Numbered from the stretch's first letter, positions 45,988-56,223 are shown. The stretch: 64,000 nt of DNA from Sunxiuqinia elliptica (GCF_900113005.1 NZ_FONW01000015.1:30763-94762); one strand, 5' to 3'. Notes: generated by a model from the letters alone, not told the origin. Program-made: numbers and translations.

Positions 45988-48027
45988 ATGAAAATCACAC
46001 CCTATGTTATCTTCGCTCCGATATTTTTGGCTTTAATTTTCGGACAAGCTCTGGCCCAAACCAACCCTCCTAAATTTGGAAAGATAGAAAAAGAAGAATT
46101 CGATGAATTGTTATGCCCCATTGACTCCAATGCACATGCCTTCTTTATTTTTGACTTTGGAAAGTCTGAATTCAAGTACAACACAACAATGGAAGACAAA
46201 GGTTTTCAGCTTCATTTCAAACGTCATTGTAAAATCAAAATAGTCGACAACCAAGGTTTCTCCTGGGGAGATATTCGTATCCCTTTATATCGTTCAAATT
46301 CGGATAAAGAAGAAGTTTTCTCCATTCGAGGATTCAGCTATAACCTTGTTGATGGAAAAATAGAAAAAACAAAGCTCGATCGTAAAGACATCATTTACGA
46401 AGAAACCTCCGAAAACTGGGAGACTTGTAAATTTGCCATGCCAAACCTAAAAGCAGGAACAATTATTGAAATTGAATACCTGGTTATTTCAGACTTTCTA
46501 TTCAATCTACAAGAATGGTACTTTCAACGGCAAATACCTGTTTTACAAAGCAATTACGAAGTTACAATTCCTGAGTATTTCAATTACAATCAAACACAGT
46601 TTGGCTATTATCCATTTAGCGTAAGTCAAAAAGCCAAAAGAGGGAGAATTACCCTAACAAGTCGTGAACGAACTGGAAACAGAATTGTTAAAAGCACGCT
46701 CCACACCAATGAAATTGACTTTGAAGAAATAGTCAACTATTATGAAGCGACGAACGTTCCAGCTTTTCCAGACGAAAAGTTTGTAAAAACAGATGAAAAC
46801 TATCTATCCAAAGTTGATTTCGAACTACAGTATACAAAATTCCCCAACCAGCCACTAAATTACTACACGACTAGCTGGGACGAAATTGACAAGAAATTGC
46901 TCAACAACGAATATTTTGGCAGAAGGCTTAATGACACAGGACACCTACGTGAGGCGATTGCAACACTCAAAGAGTCGGGAGCACAAAATGAAGAATTAGT
47001 AAATGCCGCATTGGAACATATTCAAAGAAAAATAAGCTGGAACAATGTCAGGAGCAAATATGTAGACACCAATTTATCCAAACCTTATAAAAACGGAGAA
47101 GGCAATAGTGCTGACATCAATCTAAACCTGGTAGCCCTTCTTCGAAGCCTTGATATTAATAGCTTTCCGGTAGTACTAAGCACTCGCGATAATGGTATTA
47201 TTCACCCTGCTCACCCATCATTGAGTCGCTTTAACTATGTTATAGCTATGGCTGAAATTGACGGCAATACTTATTTGCTAGATGCAACCAGTCCAATATC
47301 GAGTTTGAACTTAATTCCCCCGTACTGTTTGAACCACAACGGTCGAGTTATCGGCAACTACCCCGAGAAATGGATTGACCTGGAAAACTATAAGCCATAT
47401 ACAATCAAAGCGATGTACCAACTCTCCATCGATTCGTCACTAGCTCTTTCAGGAAAAGTAAGTAAAAATTTTCAGGACTATGGCGCCTTTGATTATAAAT
47501 CGAGGCTCAACGAAATCAATGATCCTCAAGAGTTCTTCTCAGAACTGGAAGAAAAAAACACAGGCTTTGAGGTAAAAAATATGGAAATTCAAGGACTTGA
47601 AGGAGAGCAACAAAAATTGAGTTTAGCCTATGAGGTCCTTCCAAAACATAAAATTGAAGGTGCTGGTGAAATGCTCTACTTCACTCCAACTTTAGATCCA
47701 TTTTTTAGCGAGAATCCATTCAAGTTAGAGAAGCGAGAATATCCGGTTGAATTCAACTACCCTCATACCTTCCAAAATGTTTACACTTATATTATTCCTG
47801 CCAACCTGGAAATAACTGAAATTCCTGAGCCGATGATCGTCAAGTTGCCTGAAGGGAATGGAAGCTTTCACTTTCAAGTACATCGGGCCGGCCAGCACCT
47901 AACCATAAATTCGGTCATGAAGATTAACAAAAGCATATTTAGTCCATTGGAGTACGATGCTTTAAAAAAATTCTTTCAGTTTGTCATTGATAAACAAAAT
48001 GATGTCATTGTTCTAAAGCAACTTTAA
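45988..48027 (+). CDS. Exported DUF3857/transglutaminase-like protein, Cys-less variant
   Basis: The 679-residue protein has a signal peptide (MKITPYVIFAPIFLALIFGQ, cut after ALA), a DUF3857-type beta domain (about 60-235) with YEETSENWETCKFAMPNL, and a transglutaminase-like domain (about 270-440). Where the active-site Cys is expected the sequence reads GEGNSADINLNLVALLRSLD, with Ser instead of Cys, followed by FPVVLSTRDNG. It is therefore probably not a classical cysteine transglutaminase. It is 19 bp upstream of a second DUF3857 protein that keeps the Cys; the two may work together in the envelope. Confidence 0.8.
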   Translation: MKITPYVIFAPIFLALIFGQALAQTNPPKFGKIEKEEFDELLCPIDSNAHAFFIFDFGKSEFKYNTTMEDKGFQLHFKRHCKIKIVDNQGFSWGDIRIPLYRSNSDKEEVFSIRGFSYNLVDGKIEKTKLDRKDIIYEETSENWETCKFAMPNLKAGTIIEIEYLVISDFLFNLQEWYFQRQIPVLQSNYEVTIPEYFNYNQTQFGYYPFSVSQKAKRGRITLTSRERTGNRIVKSTLHTNEIDFEEIVNYYEATNVPAFPDEKFVKTDENYLSKVDFELQYTKFPNQPLNYYTTSWDEIDKKLLNNEYFGRRLNDTGHLREAIATLKESGAQNEELVNAALEHIQRKISWNNVRSKYVDTNLSKPYKNGEGNSADINLNLVALLRSLDINSFPVVLSTRDNGIIHPAHPSLSRFNYVIAMAEIDGNTYLLDATSPISSLNLIPPYCLNHNGRVIGNYPEKWIDLENYKPYTIKAMYQLSIDSSLALSGKVSKNFQDYGAFDYKSRLNEINDPQEFFSELEEKNTGFEVKNMEIQGLEGEQQKLSLAYEVLPKHKIEGAGEMLYFTPTLDPFFSENPFKLEKREYPVEFNYPHTFQNVYTYIIPANLEITEIPEPMIVKLPEGNGSFHFQVHRAGQHLTINSVMKINKSIFSPLEYDALKKFFQFVIDKQNDVIVLKQL

Positions 48028-48046
48028 TCAATAATTCGGATTTTTG

Positions 48047-49957
48047 ATGATGAAACGATTCACATACGCACTATTCGTCTTCTTATTCTTTCATATCAGC
48101 AGCAATGCTCAATCCAACTGGGACAGCGATTTAATTCCTGATTCCTTAAAGGAAGATGCCAATGCTGTCATTCGGCACAGCTCCACCCAATACGTAAGAA
48201 CCGGGCTTTCAACTTACGAGAAAAGCATTCACTACATCGTTACCATTCTGAATGAAAGTGGAGAATCTACTGCTGAACTCCGAATCTACTATGACCGAAA
48301 CTCAAGTGTTGATGATATATCAATACGGCTATACAATCAGCAAGGAGAGTCCATTCGAAAAGTCAAATCGAAAGAAGTTGCGGACTACGCCTATTCCAAT
48401 AGCTACACCTTATTCACCGACAGTCGAATAAAGCACTACACTCCAGCGTATAGTCATTACCCTTACACCGTTGAGTATAGTTATACGACCAAACATAAAA
48501 GTGTTGTCAGTTTTTCGGATTGGTATCCAACGGATTGGTTTGACACTGCCGTTGAGTTTGCGGAATTAAGCTACTCCACTCCTGTTGACTTTGATTTAAA
48601 ATACCAAGCATTCAACACCGAGATTGAATATAGCTCAACCAACGATGAAAAGACGATCCATCATGTTTGGCAGGCCAAAAACCTCCAGGCAATTCCGAAC
48701 GAAAGCTACACACTCTCCTATCAACAACTACTCCCTGTTGTTATGCTTTCTCCAGTTCAAATTTCATTTGAAGGATATGAAGGAAACTTTGAGACCTGGC
48801 AATCAATGGGACAGTGGGTCGCTCAACTCATTCAAGGGAGAGATCAACTTCCTCAGGAAAGGCTAGCTGAAATCACCAACTTAACTGATACCATCACGAC
48901 ACCTAAGTTAAAGGTGAAAGCACTTTACGAGTACATGCAGGCGAAAACCCGGTACGTTAACGTAGCTTTGGGCATTGGCGGCTTTCAACCACTAACCGCT
49001 CTGGAAGTTGATGAGAAGGGCTATGGAGATTGCAAAGCGCTTAGTAATTACATGAAATCACTCCTGCAAGGAATCGGGATTCATTCCTATTATACGGTAA
49101 TTGGAAATGGGAAATATCGCGAAATTAAATACCCCGACTATTCAAGCCTTAACCAAACAAACCACATCATTTTATGTGTTCCTTTAGAGAAGGATACCAT
49201 CTGGCTTGAATGTACCAATCAAAACTATCCCTTCGGTTACATCGGTGCTAGCAATGCCAACCGCTTCGGCTTACTAATTGATGAGCAGGGAGGCACCTTG
49301 GTCAAAACAACCAACTACCTTCCTTCAGAGAATACACGGAACAGCACCATAGCTGTCGTTCTGCAAGAAACAGGAGAAGCTCGCTTTAATTCACAAACAC
49401 GCTTTAAAAATTACCTGTTTGAAAGCGTTTTTTCCCTTGTTCATAGTTCTGCTGAAGAACAAAAGAAAATGCTATTAAAAGCCTTTTCAATCGACGGACT
49501 TTCTTTTACCAATCTTGAAATTGCAAACCCGGAGAAAAGTCTTCCTCTAGCGACAGTCAGTATGGAAGGAACAATCAGTCGTTACAGTCAGAAAGCAGGA
49601 AGCCGTCTATTGGTCAAGCCACATTTCTTATTCGAAAATCTATTTCCTAGTCGATTAGATCAAGATCGAAAAGCGAGTTTCTTCCTAGCCAATGGCTATA
49701 CCACAAACGACACCATTCAATTTGAGATTCCAACTGATTATACGATTGAGTTTACTCCGAAAGACCTGACTCTGGAATCAACCTTAGGAAACTATTCTCT
49801 AAGCTATGAAGTCACAGAAGAAAATAAGCTCCGAATTATTCGTTCAACCTTTATCAAACCGGGCAACTACGAGCCTGCTCTTTTCCCGGAAATTGATCTT
49901 TTTTTACGCACCTGCTCCGGAAAAGAAGAGGATAAAGTTGTTCTAAAAAAGATCTAA
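48047..49957 (+). CDS. Exported DUF3857/transglutaminase-like protein, Cys-containing
   Basis: The 636-residue protein has a signal peptide (MMKRFTYALFVFLFFHISSN, cut after SNA), an N-terminal DUF3857 domain (about 50-245) and a transglutaminase-like core with GYGDCKALSNYMKSLLQGIG, in which the Cys is the likely nucleophile. The following TNHIILCVPLEKDTIWLECT supplies His and acidic residues. The first codon may be either ATG at 48047 or 48050. No substrate is known. It follows the Cys-less paralogue and is probably co-transcribed with it. Confidence 0.82.
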   Translation: MMKRFTYALFVFLFFHISSNAQSNWDSDLIPDSLKEDANAVIRHSSTQYVRTGLSTYEKSIHYIVTILNESGESTAELRIYYDRNSSVDDISIRLYNQQGESIRKVKSKEVADYAYSNSYTLFTDSRIKHYTPAYSHYPYTVEYSYTTKHKSVVSFSDWYPTDWFDTAVEFAELSYSTPVDFDLKYQAFNTEIEYSSTNDEKTIHHVWQAKNLQAIPNESYTLSYQQLLPVVMLSPVQISFEGYEGNFETWQSMGQWVAQLIQGRDQLPQERLAEITNLTDTITTPKLKVKALYEYMQAKTRYVNVALGIGGFQPLTALEVDEKGYGDCKALSNYMKSLLQGIGIHSYYTVIGNGKYREIKYPDYSSLNQTNHIILCVPLEKDTIWLECTNQNYPFGYIGASNANRFGLLIDEQGGTLVKTTNYLPSENTRNSTIAVVLQETGEARFNSQTRFKNYLFESVFSLVHSSAEEQKKMLLKAFSIDGLSFTNLEIANPEKSLPLATVSMEGTISRYSQKAGSRLLVKPHFLFENLFPSRLDQDRKASFFLANGYTTNDTIQFEIPTDYTIEFTPKDLTLESTLGNYSLSYEVTEENKLRIIRSTFIKPGNYEPALFPEIDLFLRTCSGKEEDKVVLKKI

Positions 49958-50067
49958 TACGCTCGAAATCATTTGAGCCTTGAGAAAAGCCCTTAATCGA
50001 CGCCGAAATCGTGAAATATTTTCAACCAAAAGTCGCGGAAAACGTTCTATGATAAGAATACAAATTA

Positions 50068-50514
50068 ATGACTATGTACACAGGATTATTACACTTGCAT
50101 AATTCGCTGCGATGGTTGATTTTATTGCTGGCACTGATTACACTATTGAAGTATTTTATGGGTTGGTTCAGCCAAAAAAGCTGGCGTAAATCAGACAATA
50201 TTCTGAGCATTGTTTTCACCTCAGTCATGGATCTTCAGCTACTTACGGGCTTGGTGCTGTACTTTTTTATCAGCCCCATTACTCAAGCGGCTTTTCAAGA
50301 CTTTGGTGCAGCCATGAAAAATGCAGACCTTCGTTTTTACGCGGTGGAGCATTTTCTGATGATGCTTATTGCTGTTGTTTTGGTGCACATTGGGCGCAGT
50401 AAAAGTAAAAAAGCAGGCAGCGACCGGAAAAAATTTGGTCTTTCGCTGGTCTTCTTCGGAATTGCGTATCTAATTATACTTGCTGCAATTCCATGGAGCC
50501 GGGTAATTATGTAA
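50068..50514 (+). CDS. Four-helix membrane protein, cytochrome b561-like
   Basis: The 148-residue protein has four hydrophobic helices: LHNSLRWLILLLALITLLKY, SVMDLQLLTGLVLYFFI, FLMMLIAVVLVHIG and SLVFFGIAYLIILAAI. Histidines at the starts or ends of helices 1 and 3 (HLHNS, EHFLM, VHIGR) could bind heme, as in small cytochrome b-like proteins of this phylum, but this is inferred. It ends in a terminator. Confidence 0.6.
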   Translation: MTMYTGLLHLHNSLRWLILLLALITLLKYFMGWFSQKSWRKSDNILSIVFTSVMDLQLLTGLVLYFFISPITQAAFQDFGAAMKNADLRFYAVEHFLMMLIAVVLVHIGRSKSKKAGSDRKKFGLSLVFFGIAYLIILAAIPWSRVIM

Positions 50515-50535
50515 TTAAACGATTTTCTTTTAAAG

Positions 50536-50577
50536 AAAGCGCTTGTCTCTATAAGATAGGCGCTTTTTCTTTTTGTC
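50536..50577 (+). terminator. Terminator of the cytochrome b-like gene
   Basis: AAAGCGC (50536-50542) pairs with GCGCTTT (50560-50566), extended by TCT/AGA in the loop, and a T-rich tail follows. Degenerate copies of this terminator recur in the downstream tandem repeat. Confidence 0.8.
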
Positions 50578-50578
50578 A

Positions 50579-51075
50579 CAGAATAAAAAAAATAGCAAAA
50601 AAGTTCCGTGTTCTCGGTGATTCAAAATCAAAGAAGCCACAGAGGAACACAGAGATTTAGCTATGAAAGAAATTTGTCAACACCGCTTGGGATAACTCTT
50701 GAAGATTCCTTAAAAGAAATCGCTTGACTCCGCCAGACAAGTACTTTCCCTTTTTTGTCTCAGAATAAAAAGAATAGCAAAAAAGCTCCGTGTTCTCTGT
50801 GATTAAAAATCAAACAAACCACAGAGGAACACAGTAATTTAGCTATGAAAGAAATTTTCCAACACCGCTTGAGATAACTCTTGAAGATTCCTTTTAAAGA
50901 AGCCCTTGACACCAACAGACAGGAACTTTCCCTTTCTGTTTCCGAGTAAAAAAATAGCAAAAAAGCTCCGTGTTCTCTGTGGTTAAAAAACTAAGAGAGC
51001 ACAGCGTAACACAGAGATTTAGCTATGAAGGAGATTTGTCAGACACCCCGTGCATAACACTTGACAATTTCTTTA
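50579..51075. repeat. Three ~181-bp tandem repeats
   Basis: Units at about 50579-50759, 50760-50940 and 50941-51075 share AGAATAAAAA, TCCGTGTTCTCTGTG, CCACAGAGGAACACAG, AGATTTAGCTATGAA, CACCGCTTG and GATTCCTTTTAAAGAA. Each carries an inverted repeat (CTCCGTGTTCTCTGTGG against CCACAGAGGAACACAG). The 3' part of each of the first two units resembles the preceding terminator region. The third is shortened and more divergent. No coding sense is seen. Confidence 0.85.
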
Positions 51076-51115
51076 AAAAGAAAAAGGAAGCAATCCTCGA
51101 AATAACAGATTGCTT
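51075..51115 (-). terminator. Terminator of the acyl-CoA synthetase gene
   Basis: On the minus strand AAGCAATC and GATTGCTT (51115-51108 and 51095-51088) form a perfect 8-bp stem, followed by a T-rich tract (51087-51075). It starts about 30 bp after the stop. Confidence 0.8.
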
Positions 51116-51145
51116 CAGTCGTTCCTCCTTCGCAAGGACGGAAAA

Positions 51146-53017
51146 TTATTCTTTTAGCTTTTTCAGCAATTCGTTCATATCAAAACGTAGGTTTACTTTC
51201 AGCTTGGGTAATTTCAATTTGCCATTTCCATTACCCGCTTTCGATGAGTAAATCTCATCAATAATATGCTGGTACTTTTTAGCGACGTAGTTGCGCTTTA
51301 ATTTCAGCGTTGGAGACAACTCCCCGGTTTGTGGTGTCCATTCTTCACAAACCAACCGAAATCGCTTAATTTCCTCATGCTGCCCCAAGGTTTTATTGAT
51401 CACCGCCACTTCTTTTAGCAATTGTGTGTTAACCGCCTTCTTTTGCACCAATTCTTCATTATCGCGAAAATGGATTTTATGCTCCGAACACCAATCGTGC
51501 AGGTACTCAAAGTTTGGCGAGATCAGGGCACTGGCAAACTTTTCATTCTCACCAATTACCATGGCTTGCTCAATAAAGAAAGACTCCTTCAGCTTATTCT
51601 CAATCATCTGCGGAGCAATGTATTTGCCGCCCGACATCTTAAACATCTCTTTCTTGCGATCGGTAATTTTCAGGTACTTCCCTTCATCCAGGAAGCCAAT
51701 GTCGCCGGTGTGAAACCACCCTTCCTCATCAATCACCTCAGCGGTTAAATCAGGCGCTTTATAGTAGCCTCTCATAATGGATGGGCCTTTGCACAAGATC
51801 TCCCCATCATCAGCAATCTTCACCTCAACACCATCCAGCACCGGGCCAACTGTTCCCACCTTCATTTCACCCAAAGCCGGGTTATTCACCGCAATAACCG
51901 GTGAAGTTTCTGTTAATCCATAACCCTCCAAGGTGTACATTCCGGCCATGCCCATCACCCGGGCAATACGAGGTTGCAATGCAGCACCTCCCGAAACCAC
52001 ATAGGTAATGTTATTTCCCAATGCTTCGCGCCATTTCGAATAAACCAGCTTATCGGCCAACTTAATCTGCAATTTCAAAAAGAGGTTGTACTTTCGGTTG
52101 TATTCAAAATGCCGCGTCAGGCTCAAGGCCCAAAAATAAATGGCACGCTTAATGCCTTTGAGTTCCTTTCCTTTGGACACAAAACCATCATAAACACGCT
52201 CCAACAAGCGAGGAACTGAGTTAAACATATGTGGTTTCACTTCCTTGATGGCTGATACGATCTGCCCCAGGTTACCGACGTAATAAACACCCATTCCCTT
52301 GTATTGAAAGTGGTAATTAACACTCCGCTCGTACACATGGCACAGCGGTAAAAAGCTAATGACCCGGTGATCTTTTCCTAAATGGTGCATTTTTGAGTGA
52401 GCCGTGAAATTAGCCACCAAGTTCTCCTGGCTAAGCATCACTCCTTTCGGCACTCCGGTTGTTCCTGAAGTATAAATTAAAGTTGCAATATCCTCCGGGG
52501 TAATGGAGGCCTTTATCTTTTCCAGCGCCCCTTTCCATTGAGCCTCCTGCTCTTTTCCCAAGTCAATAATCTCTTGGAAATTAGCAGCTCCCTCAACTTT
52601 CTCAAAGGTATAAATCTGCTTGACGGTTCCCAGTTCATCCGCAATGGGCTTGAGCTTTTCAAACAGCTTCTTCTCCCCTACAATCAGGTATTTTGCTTCA
52701 GCATGTTCCAGAATATACCGGTACTCCTCATCTCCAATTGTCGGATAAATGGGGACATGCACCATGCCTGCCATGGCCAAGCCCATATCTACAAAATTCC
52801 ACTCTGGTCGGTTAACTGTAACCGTGGCAACTTTATCTTCCTTTTGCAGGCCTAAGGCCAGCATTCCCATCGCGAAGTAGTGCGATTGCTTTTTATATTC
52901 CGAAGTAGAATAGGTGTACCACTTCCCATTGGCTTTGCCTCCAAGAGCATCTTCCCGCGGATAGTTTGACTCACACCAATCTAAAATATCAAACGTTCTC
53001 TTAACGTCATTTCCCAT
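51146..53017 (-). CDS. Long-chain acyl-CoA synthetase (AMP-forming)
   Basis: The 623-residue enzyme starts at ATG 53017; a longer frame begins at 53068 but has no homology. It shows the AMP-binding P-loop LIYTSGTTGVPKGVMLS, the EGYGLTETSPVIA motif, GWFHTGDIGFLDEGKYLKIT and the C-terminal FKMSGGKYIAPQMIENKLKE that holds the catalytic Lys region. It activates free fatty acids to acyl-CoA with ATP. Length and motifs match FadD15-like enzymes of Bacteroidota. It has its own -7 box and terminator. Confidence 0.94.
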   Translation of the reverse strand: MGNDVKRTFDILDWCESNYPREDALGGKANGKWYTYSTSEYKKQSHYFAMGMLALGLQKEDKVATVTVNRPEWNFVDMGLAMAGMVHVPIYPTIGDEEYRYILEHAEAKYLIVGEKKLFEKLKPIADELGTVKQIYTFEKVEGAANFQEIIDLGKEQEAQWKGALEKIKASITPEDIATLIYTSGTTGVPKGVMLSQENLVANFTAHSKMHHLGKDHRVISFLPLCHVYERSVNYHFQYKGMGVYYVGNLGQIVSAIKEVKPHMFNSVPRLLERVYDGFVSKGKELKGIKRAIYFWALSLTRHFEYNRKYNLFLKLQIKLADKLVYSKWREALGNNITYVVSGGAALQPRIARVMGMAGMYTLEGYGLTETSPVIAVNNPALGEMKVGTVGPVLDGVEVKIADDGEILCKGPSIMRGYYKAPDLTAEVIDEEGWFHTGDIGFLDEGKYLKITDRKKEMFKMSGGKYIAPQMIENKLKESFFIEQAMVIGENEKFASALISPNFEYLHDWCSEHKIHFRDNEELVQKKAVNTQLLKEVAVINKTLGQHEEIKRFRLVCEEWTPQTGELSPTLKLKRNYVAKKYQHIIDEIYSSKAGNGNGKLKLPKLKVNLRFDMNELLKKLKE

Positions 53018-53051
53018 GTTTCCTTGTTTCGTTAAACATCTCAGAACGCGG

Positions 53052-53059
53052 CAAAGGTA
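53052..53059 (-). promoter_or_regulatory. -7 element of the acyl-CoA synthetase gene
   Basis: On the minus strand this reads TACCTTTG, an exact TAnnTTTG match 34 bp before the ATG at 53017. It lies inside the upstream alternative frame, supporting the shorter start. No -33 TTTG was found. Confidence 0.4.
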
Positions 53060-53169
53060 ATATTTCACCTTATATTTGAACTAACCCGTTGCCATGCTGT
53101 CAAGTCCGAAAATTATTCAAAATAATTCAGAATCGAAACAATGAGCTCATTTTCAACAGAGAAACAACA

Positions 53170-56100
53170 TCAATCCTTCATAACTTCCTCGTATTTCTTA
53201 AACTTGAAATAGGACCAAACGGCCATGAAGGTAATCAAGCCTACGGAAGCATAAACTGCCCAGTGAATTCCCTCTGCTGATCCTTTCCCATAGGAATGAA
53301 GTCCAGATAAGAAGTAGTTTACCCCAAAGTAAGTCATCAGCACTGAAGCAAAACCAATAATGGTTGCCAGGTTATAATTGTAGCGGCCACGCAACGAAGG
53401 AATCAAACGCATGTGAACTATAAAGGCATAAATCACTGCCGTAATCAGCGCCCAGGTTTCTTTCGGGTCCCAGCCCCAATAGCGTCCCCAACTTTCGTTA
53501 GCCCATACTCCACCAAGGAAAGTTCCGATGGTAAGCATGTACAAACCAATTGTCGCCGACAATTCACTAATTGTGGTTAACTGGTCAATAAAATGATCAA
53601 CATTCTTTTTGTTCCGCTCATTCATGATGATGTACAGCAACAGCACCAGAATTCCCAAGAAAGCACTCAAGCCAATAAACCCATAGCTGGCGGTAATTAC
53701 GGCCACATGGATCAGCAACCAATACGATTTTAACACCGGCACCAAATGGGTAATCTCCGGATTCATCCAATTTAGATGAGCCACAAACAAGGTAATTCCG
53801 GTCAGGAAAGCCGCAGTTCCCAGTACCATTGGGTACTTGCGTCCGAAAATGATACCGGCCAACATGGCTGCCCAAGCAACATAAATCATCGACTCGTAAC
53901 CGTTACTCCACGGAGCATGTCCTGAGATGTACCAGCGCAAAATCAAACTTCCCGTATGAATCAGGAAAGTGAGTATAATCAGTCCCGAGAAAATACCTTT
54001 TACTCCCTTTTGAATTCCTTTTTGTCTGAAAATATTAACAAACAGAATGGTTAGCAATACAAAACCAAGTAATAAGTAGAATGGGAAAATACGTTTGAAT
54101 GGTTGGTATTGATTGTAAACCATCTCGGCCGAACGTTTTTGCTCTGATGGTAAAATTTCTTTTCCAAATTTATCCTGAAAGGCAGCAACTGTTGCCATTA
54201 TTTGCCGTGGTTGAATGTCGCTCTCCGGATTGTTAATTGCTTCGGACAACAAGCCAAAGCTTCGGTTGACAAACAATGAATCGGCCGTTGGATAGCCTGT
54301 GGGATTGCTTCCCACTCCCCACCATGCATCCGACTGATCAACCGGCGGGAAGAAGGTCAACAGGTCGCCATTGAATACCATGAAACAAATGTTGATTCGT
54401 TCATCCAGAAAGATATACTCCTTATCCATTTTGTTTCTGAATGCAGGAGCTTTTGCAAAGGCCGCCTTCACTTGGTCGGTAATCAGATAATGGCCACCCA
54501 AATCAAACAAATCAGTAATCCGGGCATATTTTTGTTTCACCCCAATGGCTTTCGCCACTTCTGGGTCAATTTTCAAGAATGGAACAGATTTCCATTGATC
54601 CGGATGTAAGTTCATGCTTAAAACCACCTCATCCGAAGACATGCCATTGAGCGAAGATTTCCGGCTCAACTTCCGAAGGATTTCTCCCGACAAGGTTGAC
54701 ATCGGCTCAATCCGGCCATCACGCCCGTGCACCCACAAGCGGGAAAAATCATCCACCAGCTCCTTGTCCAAACGTGGGATCGTAGCCGTGCTGCTAGACT
54801 GAGCGGTTGCTGTATTGCCAGCCAACACAAACAACAAGGCGATAACGCCCACTTTGGAAGAACCAGCCATTTTTAGGTGACGAACCAAATATTGGAAATA
54901 AGCATTTTTATTGACCAAAGACCAAATCATGCCCAAGGTCAAAAGCAAATAGCCAACGTAAGTCACAAATGTTCCCCAGAAATCTTTATTCACTGAAAGT
55001 ACGGTTCCCAATTCATCCTGATCGTATGACGACTGATAAAAACGGAAACCACGATATTTCAACGTATTATTCATAAAAATACGGACATCCCGTTGCACAT
55101 TGTGCTCCTGATCAAGCAGCTCAATCTCACTGGCAAATGACGATGGGCTTTCAGAACCGATGTAACGTTCCAACTGAAAATCCTTCAGCCTCAGGCTAAA
55201 GGGCAGGTAAACCGGTTTTGATCCATAGGTAAGCTCCACGGGCGTGTTTCCAACCATATACGTTATCGGCTCGCCAATCTGTCCGGCTTTTCCAAAGACA
55301 TTCACAACGGCCTGCCGTTCGCCATCCGATATTTCAACAATCACAGCATCTTCCGGAGAGCTGCCCGAACCATCTTTGGTTACACGCAGGCTCGCTTTCT
55401 CATAAAATTTCTTCACCAACACCAGGTAGTTGTCAAATCCGTAGAGGTGCATCAACTTCACTTCGGAGCGTGTTCCTGCGGGAACAACTTCTGGCTCTCC
55501 GCCTGCCATCGAACGAATCTCCAAATCACGATCCGCTAAAATAAAAAGCTTAGCGCCTTCCTGCTCAAATCGAATGTCGGCATTCCCTTCAAATCCCAAG
55601 GTTGCGGGTCCCAGGTTCACCAACTCGCCTTTACCAAAAGTAAATCCCTGCATGCCTTGTCCGGCCGAAACCACAAAATCAACCATCGGCTTTCCTGTTG
55701 GGCTCTCAATGGGCGAACGCAAGGCATGTTGCACAAAACCAATTGACTTAATCGAAACATCCTGCCCATCAATCGTGAGATCTTCGTCAAACTCTTTATA
55801 GCTCAATTCTGAAAAGATCACCTTCTCTGCAGTCTCTTCTCCATTCACTTTTACCGAAAAATAGGAATCGGTAGAAACAATAAAATCAGAAGTAGCCCCT
55901 TCCCTAATGTGCATAATTCCTTCGAAACTAATGTAACGAGTAATCGCTGCTCCGATAATAATTACAATGAATGAAAGGTGGAAGAGCCCGATGCTTAACT
56001 TCTTTTTGGTGTAAAGTCGGTACCGAAAAAAGTTGTGCACCAAATTGATTCCTAAAAACAGAAAAACAAGCTCAAACCAGCGGGTATTATAGATTAATGC

Positions 56101-56223
56101 TTTTGCTGCCGGTGTTCCATAACTACTCTCTACAAACGTAGCAATGGCCATGGCAAATGCCAGCACCAACAACAGAAACCCCATAAATGACGTGGAAACT
56201 AGAAAGTGATAAATTCTCTTCAT
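53170..56223 (-). CDS. ccsBA: Fused CcsB-CcsA (ResB/ResC) cytochrome c synthase, system II
   Basis: The 1017-residue membrane protein combines an N-terminal ResB/CcsB part and a C-terminal CcsA part. The N-terminal part has helices at about 10-30, 45-65 and 80-100, then a periplasmic region and a helix near 400. A further periplasmic segment (about 450-690) follows. The CcsA part ends in multiple helices with the tryptophan-rich heme motif WANESWGRYWGWDPKETWAL, and conserved His flank it. It carries heme across the membrane and ligates it to CxxCH of apocytochrome c. The fused form is common in Bacteroidota. It is monocistronic in this window. Confidence 0.93.
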   Translation of the reverse strand: MKRIYHFLVSTSFMGFLLLVLAFAMAIATFVESSYGTPAAKALIYNTRWFELVFLFLGINLVHNFFRYRLYTKKKLSIGLFHLSFIVIIIGAAITRYISFEGIMHIREGATSDFIVSTDSYFSVKVNGEETAEKVIFSELSYKEFDEDLTIDGQDVSIKSIGFVQHALRSPIESPTGKPMVDFVVSAGQGMQGFTFGKGELVNLGPATLGFEGNADIRFEQEGAKLFILADRDLEIRSMAGGEPEVVPAGTRSEVKLMHLYGFDNYLVLVKKFYEKASLRVTKDGSGSSPEDAVIVEISDGERQAVVNVFGKAGQIGEPITYMVGNTPVELTYGSKPVYLPFSLRLKDFQLERYIGSESPSSFASEIELLDQEHNVQRDVRIFMNNTLKYRGFRFYQSSYDQDELGTVLSVNKDFWGTFVTYVGYLLLTLGMIWSLVNKNAYFQYLVRHLKMAGSSKVGVIALLFVLAGNTATAQSSSTATIPRLDKELVDDFSRLWVHGRDGRIEPMSTLSGEILRKLSRKSSLNGMSSDEVVLSMNLHPDQWKSVPFLKIDPEVAKAIGVKQKYARITDLFDLGGHYLITDQVKAAFAKAPAFRNKMDKEYIFLDERINICFMVFNGDLLTFFPPVDQSDAWWGVGSNPTGYPTADSLFVNRSFGLLSEAINNPESDIQPRQIMATVAAFQDKFGKEILPSEQKRSAEMVYNQYQPFKRIFPFYLLLGFVLLTILFVNIFRQKGIQKGVKGIFSGLIILTFLIHTGSLILRWYISGHAPWSNGYESMIYVAWAAMLAGIIFGRKYPMVLGTAAFLTGITLFVAHLNWMNPEITHLVPVLKSYWLLIHVAVITASYGFIGLSAFLGILVLLLYIIMNERNKKNVDHFIDQLTTISELSATIGLYMLTIGTFLGGVWANESWGRYWGWDPKETWALITAVIYAFIVHMRLIPSLRGRYNYNLATIIGFASVLMTYFGVNYFLSGLHSYGKGSAEGIHWAVYASVGLITFMAVWSYFKFKKYEEVMKD

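Noticed and set aside
50579..51075. CRISPR array or transposon for the 181-bp repeats
   Set aside because: Only three units with no spacer logic and no transposase; tandem duplication explains the pattern.
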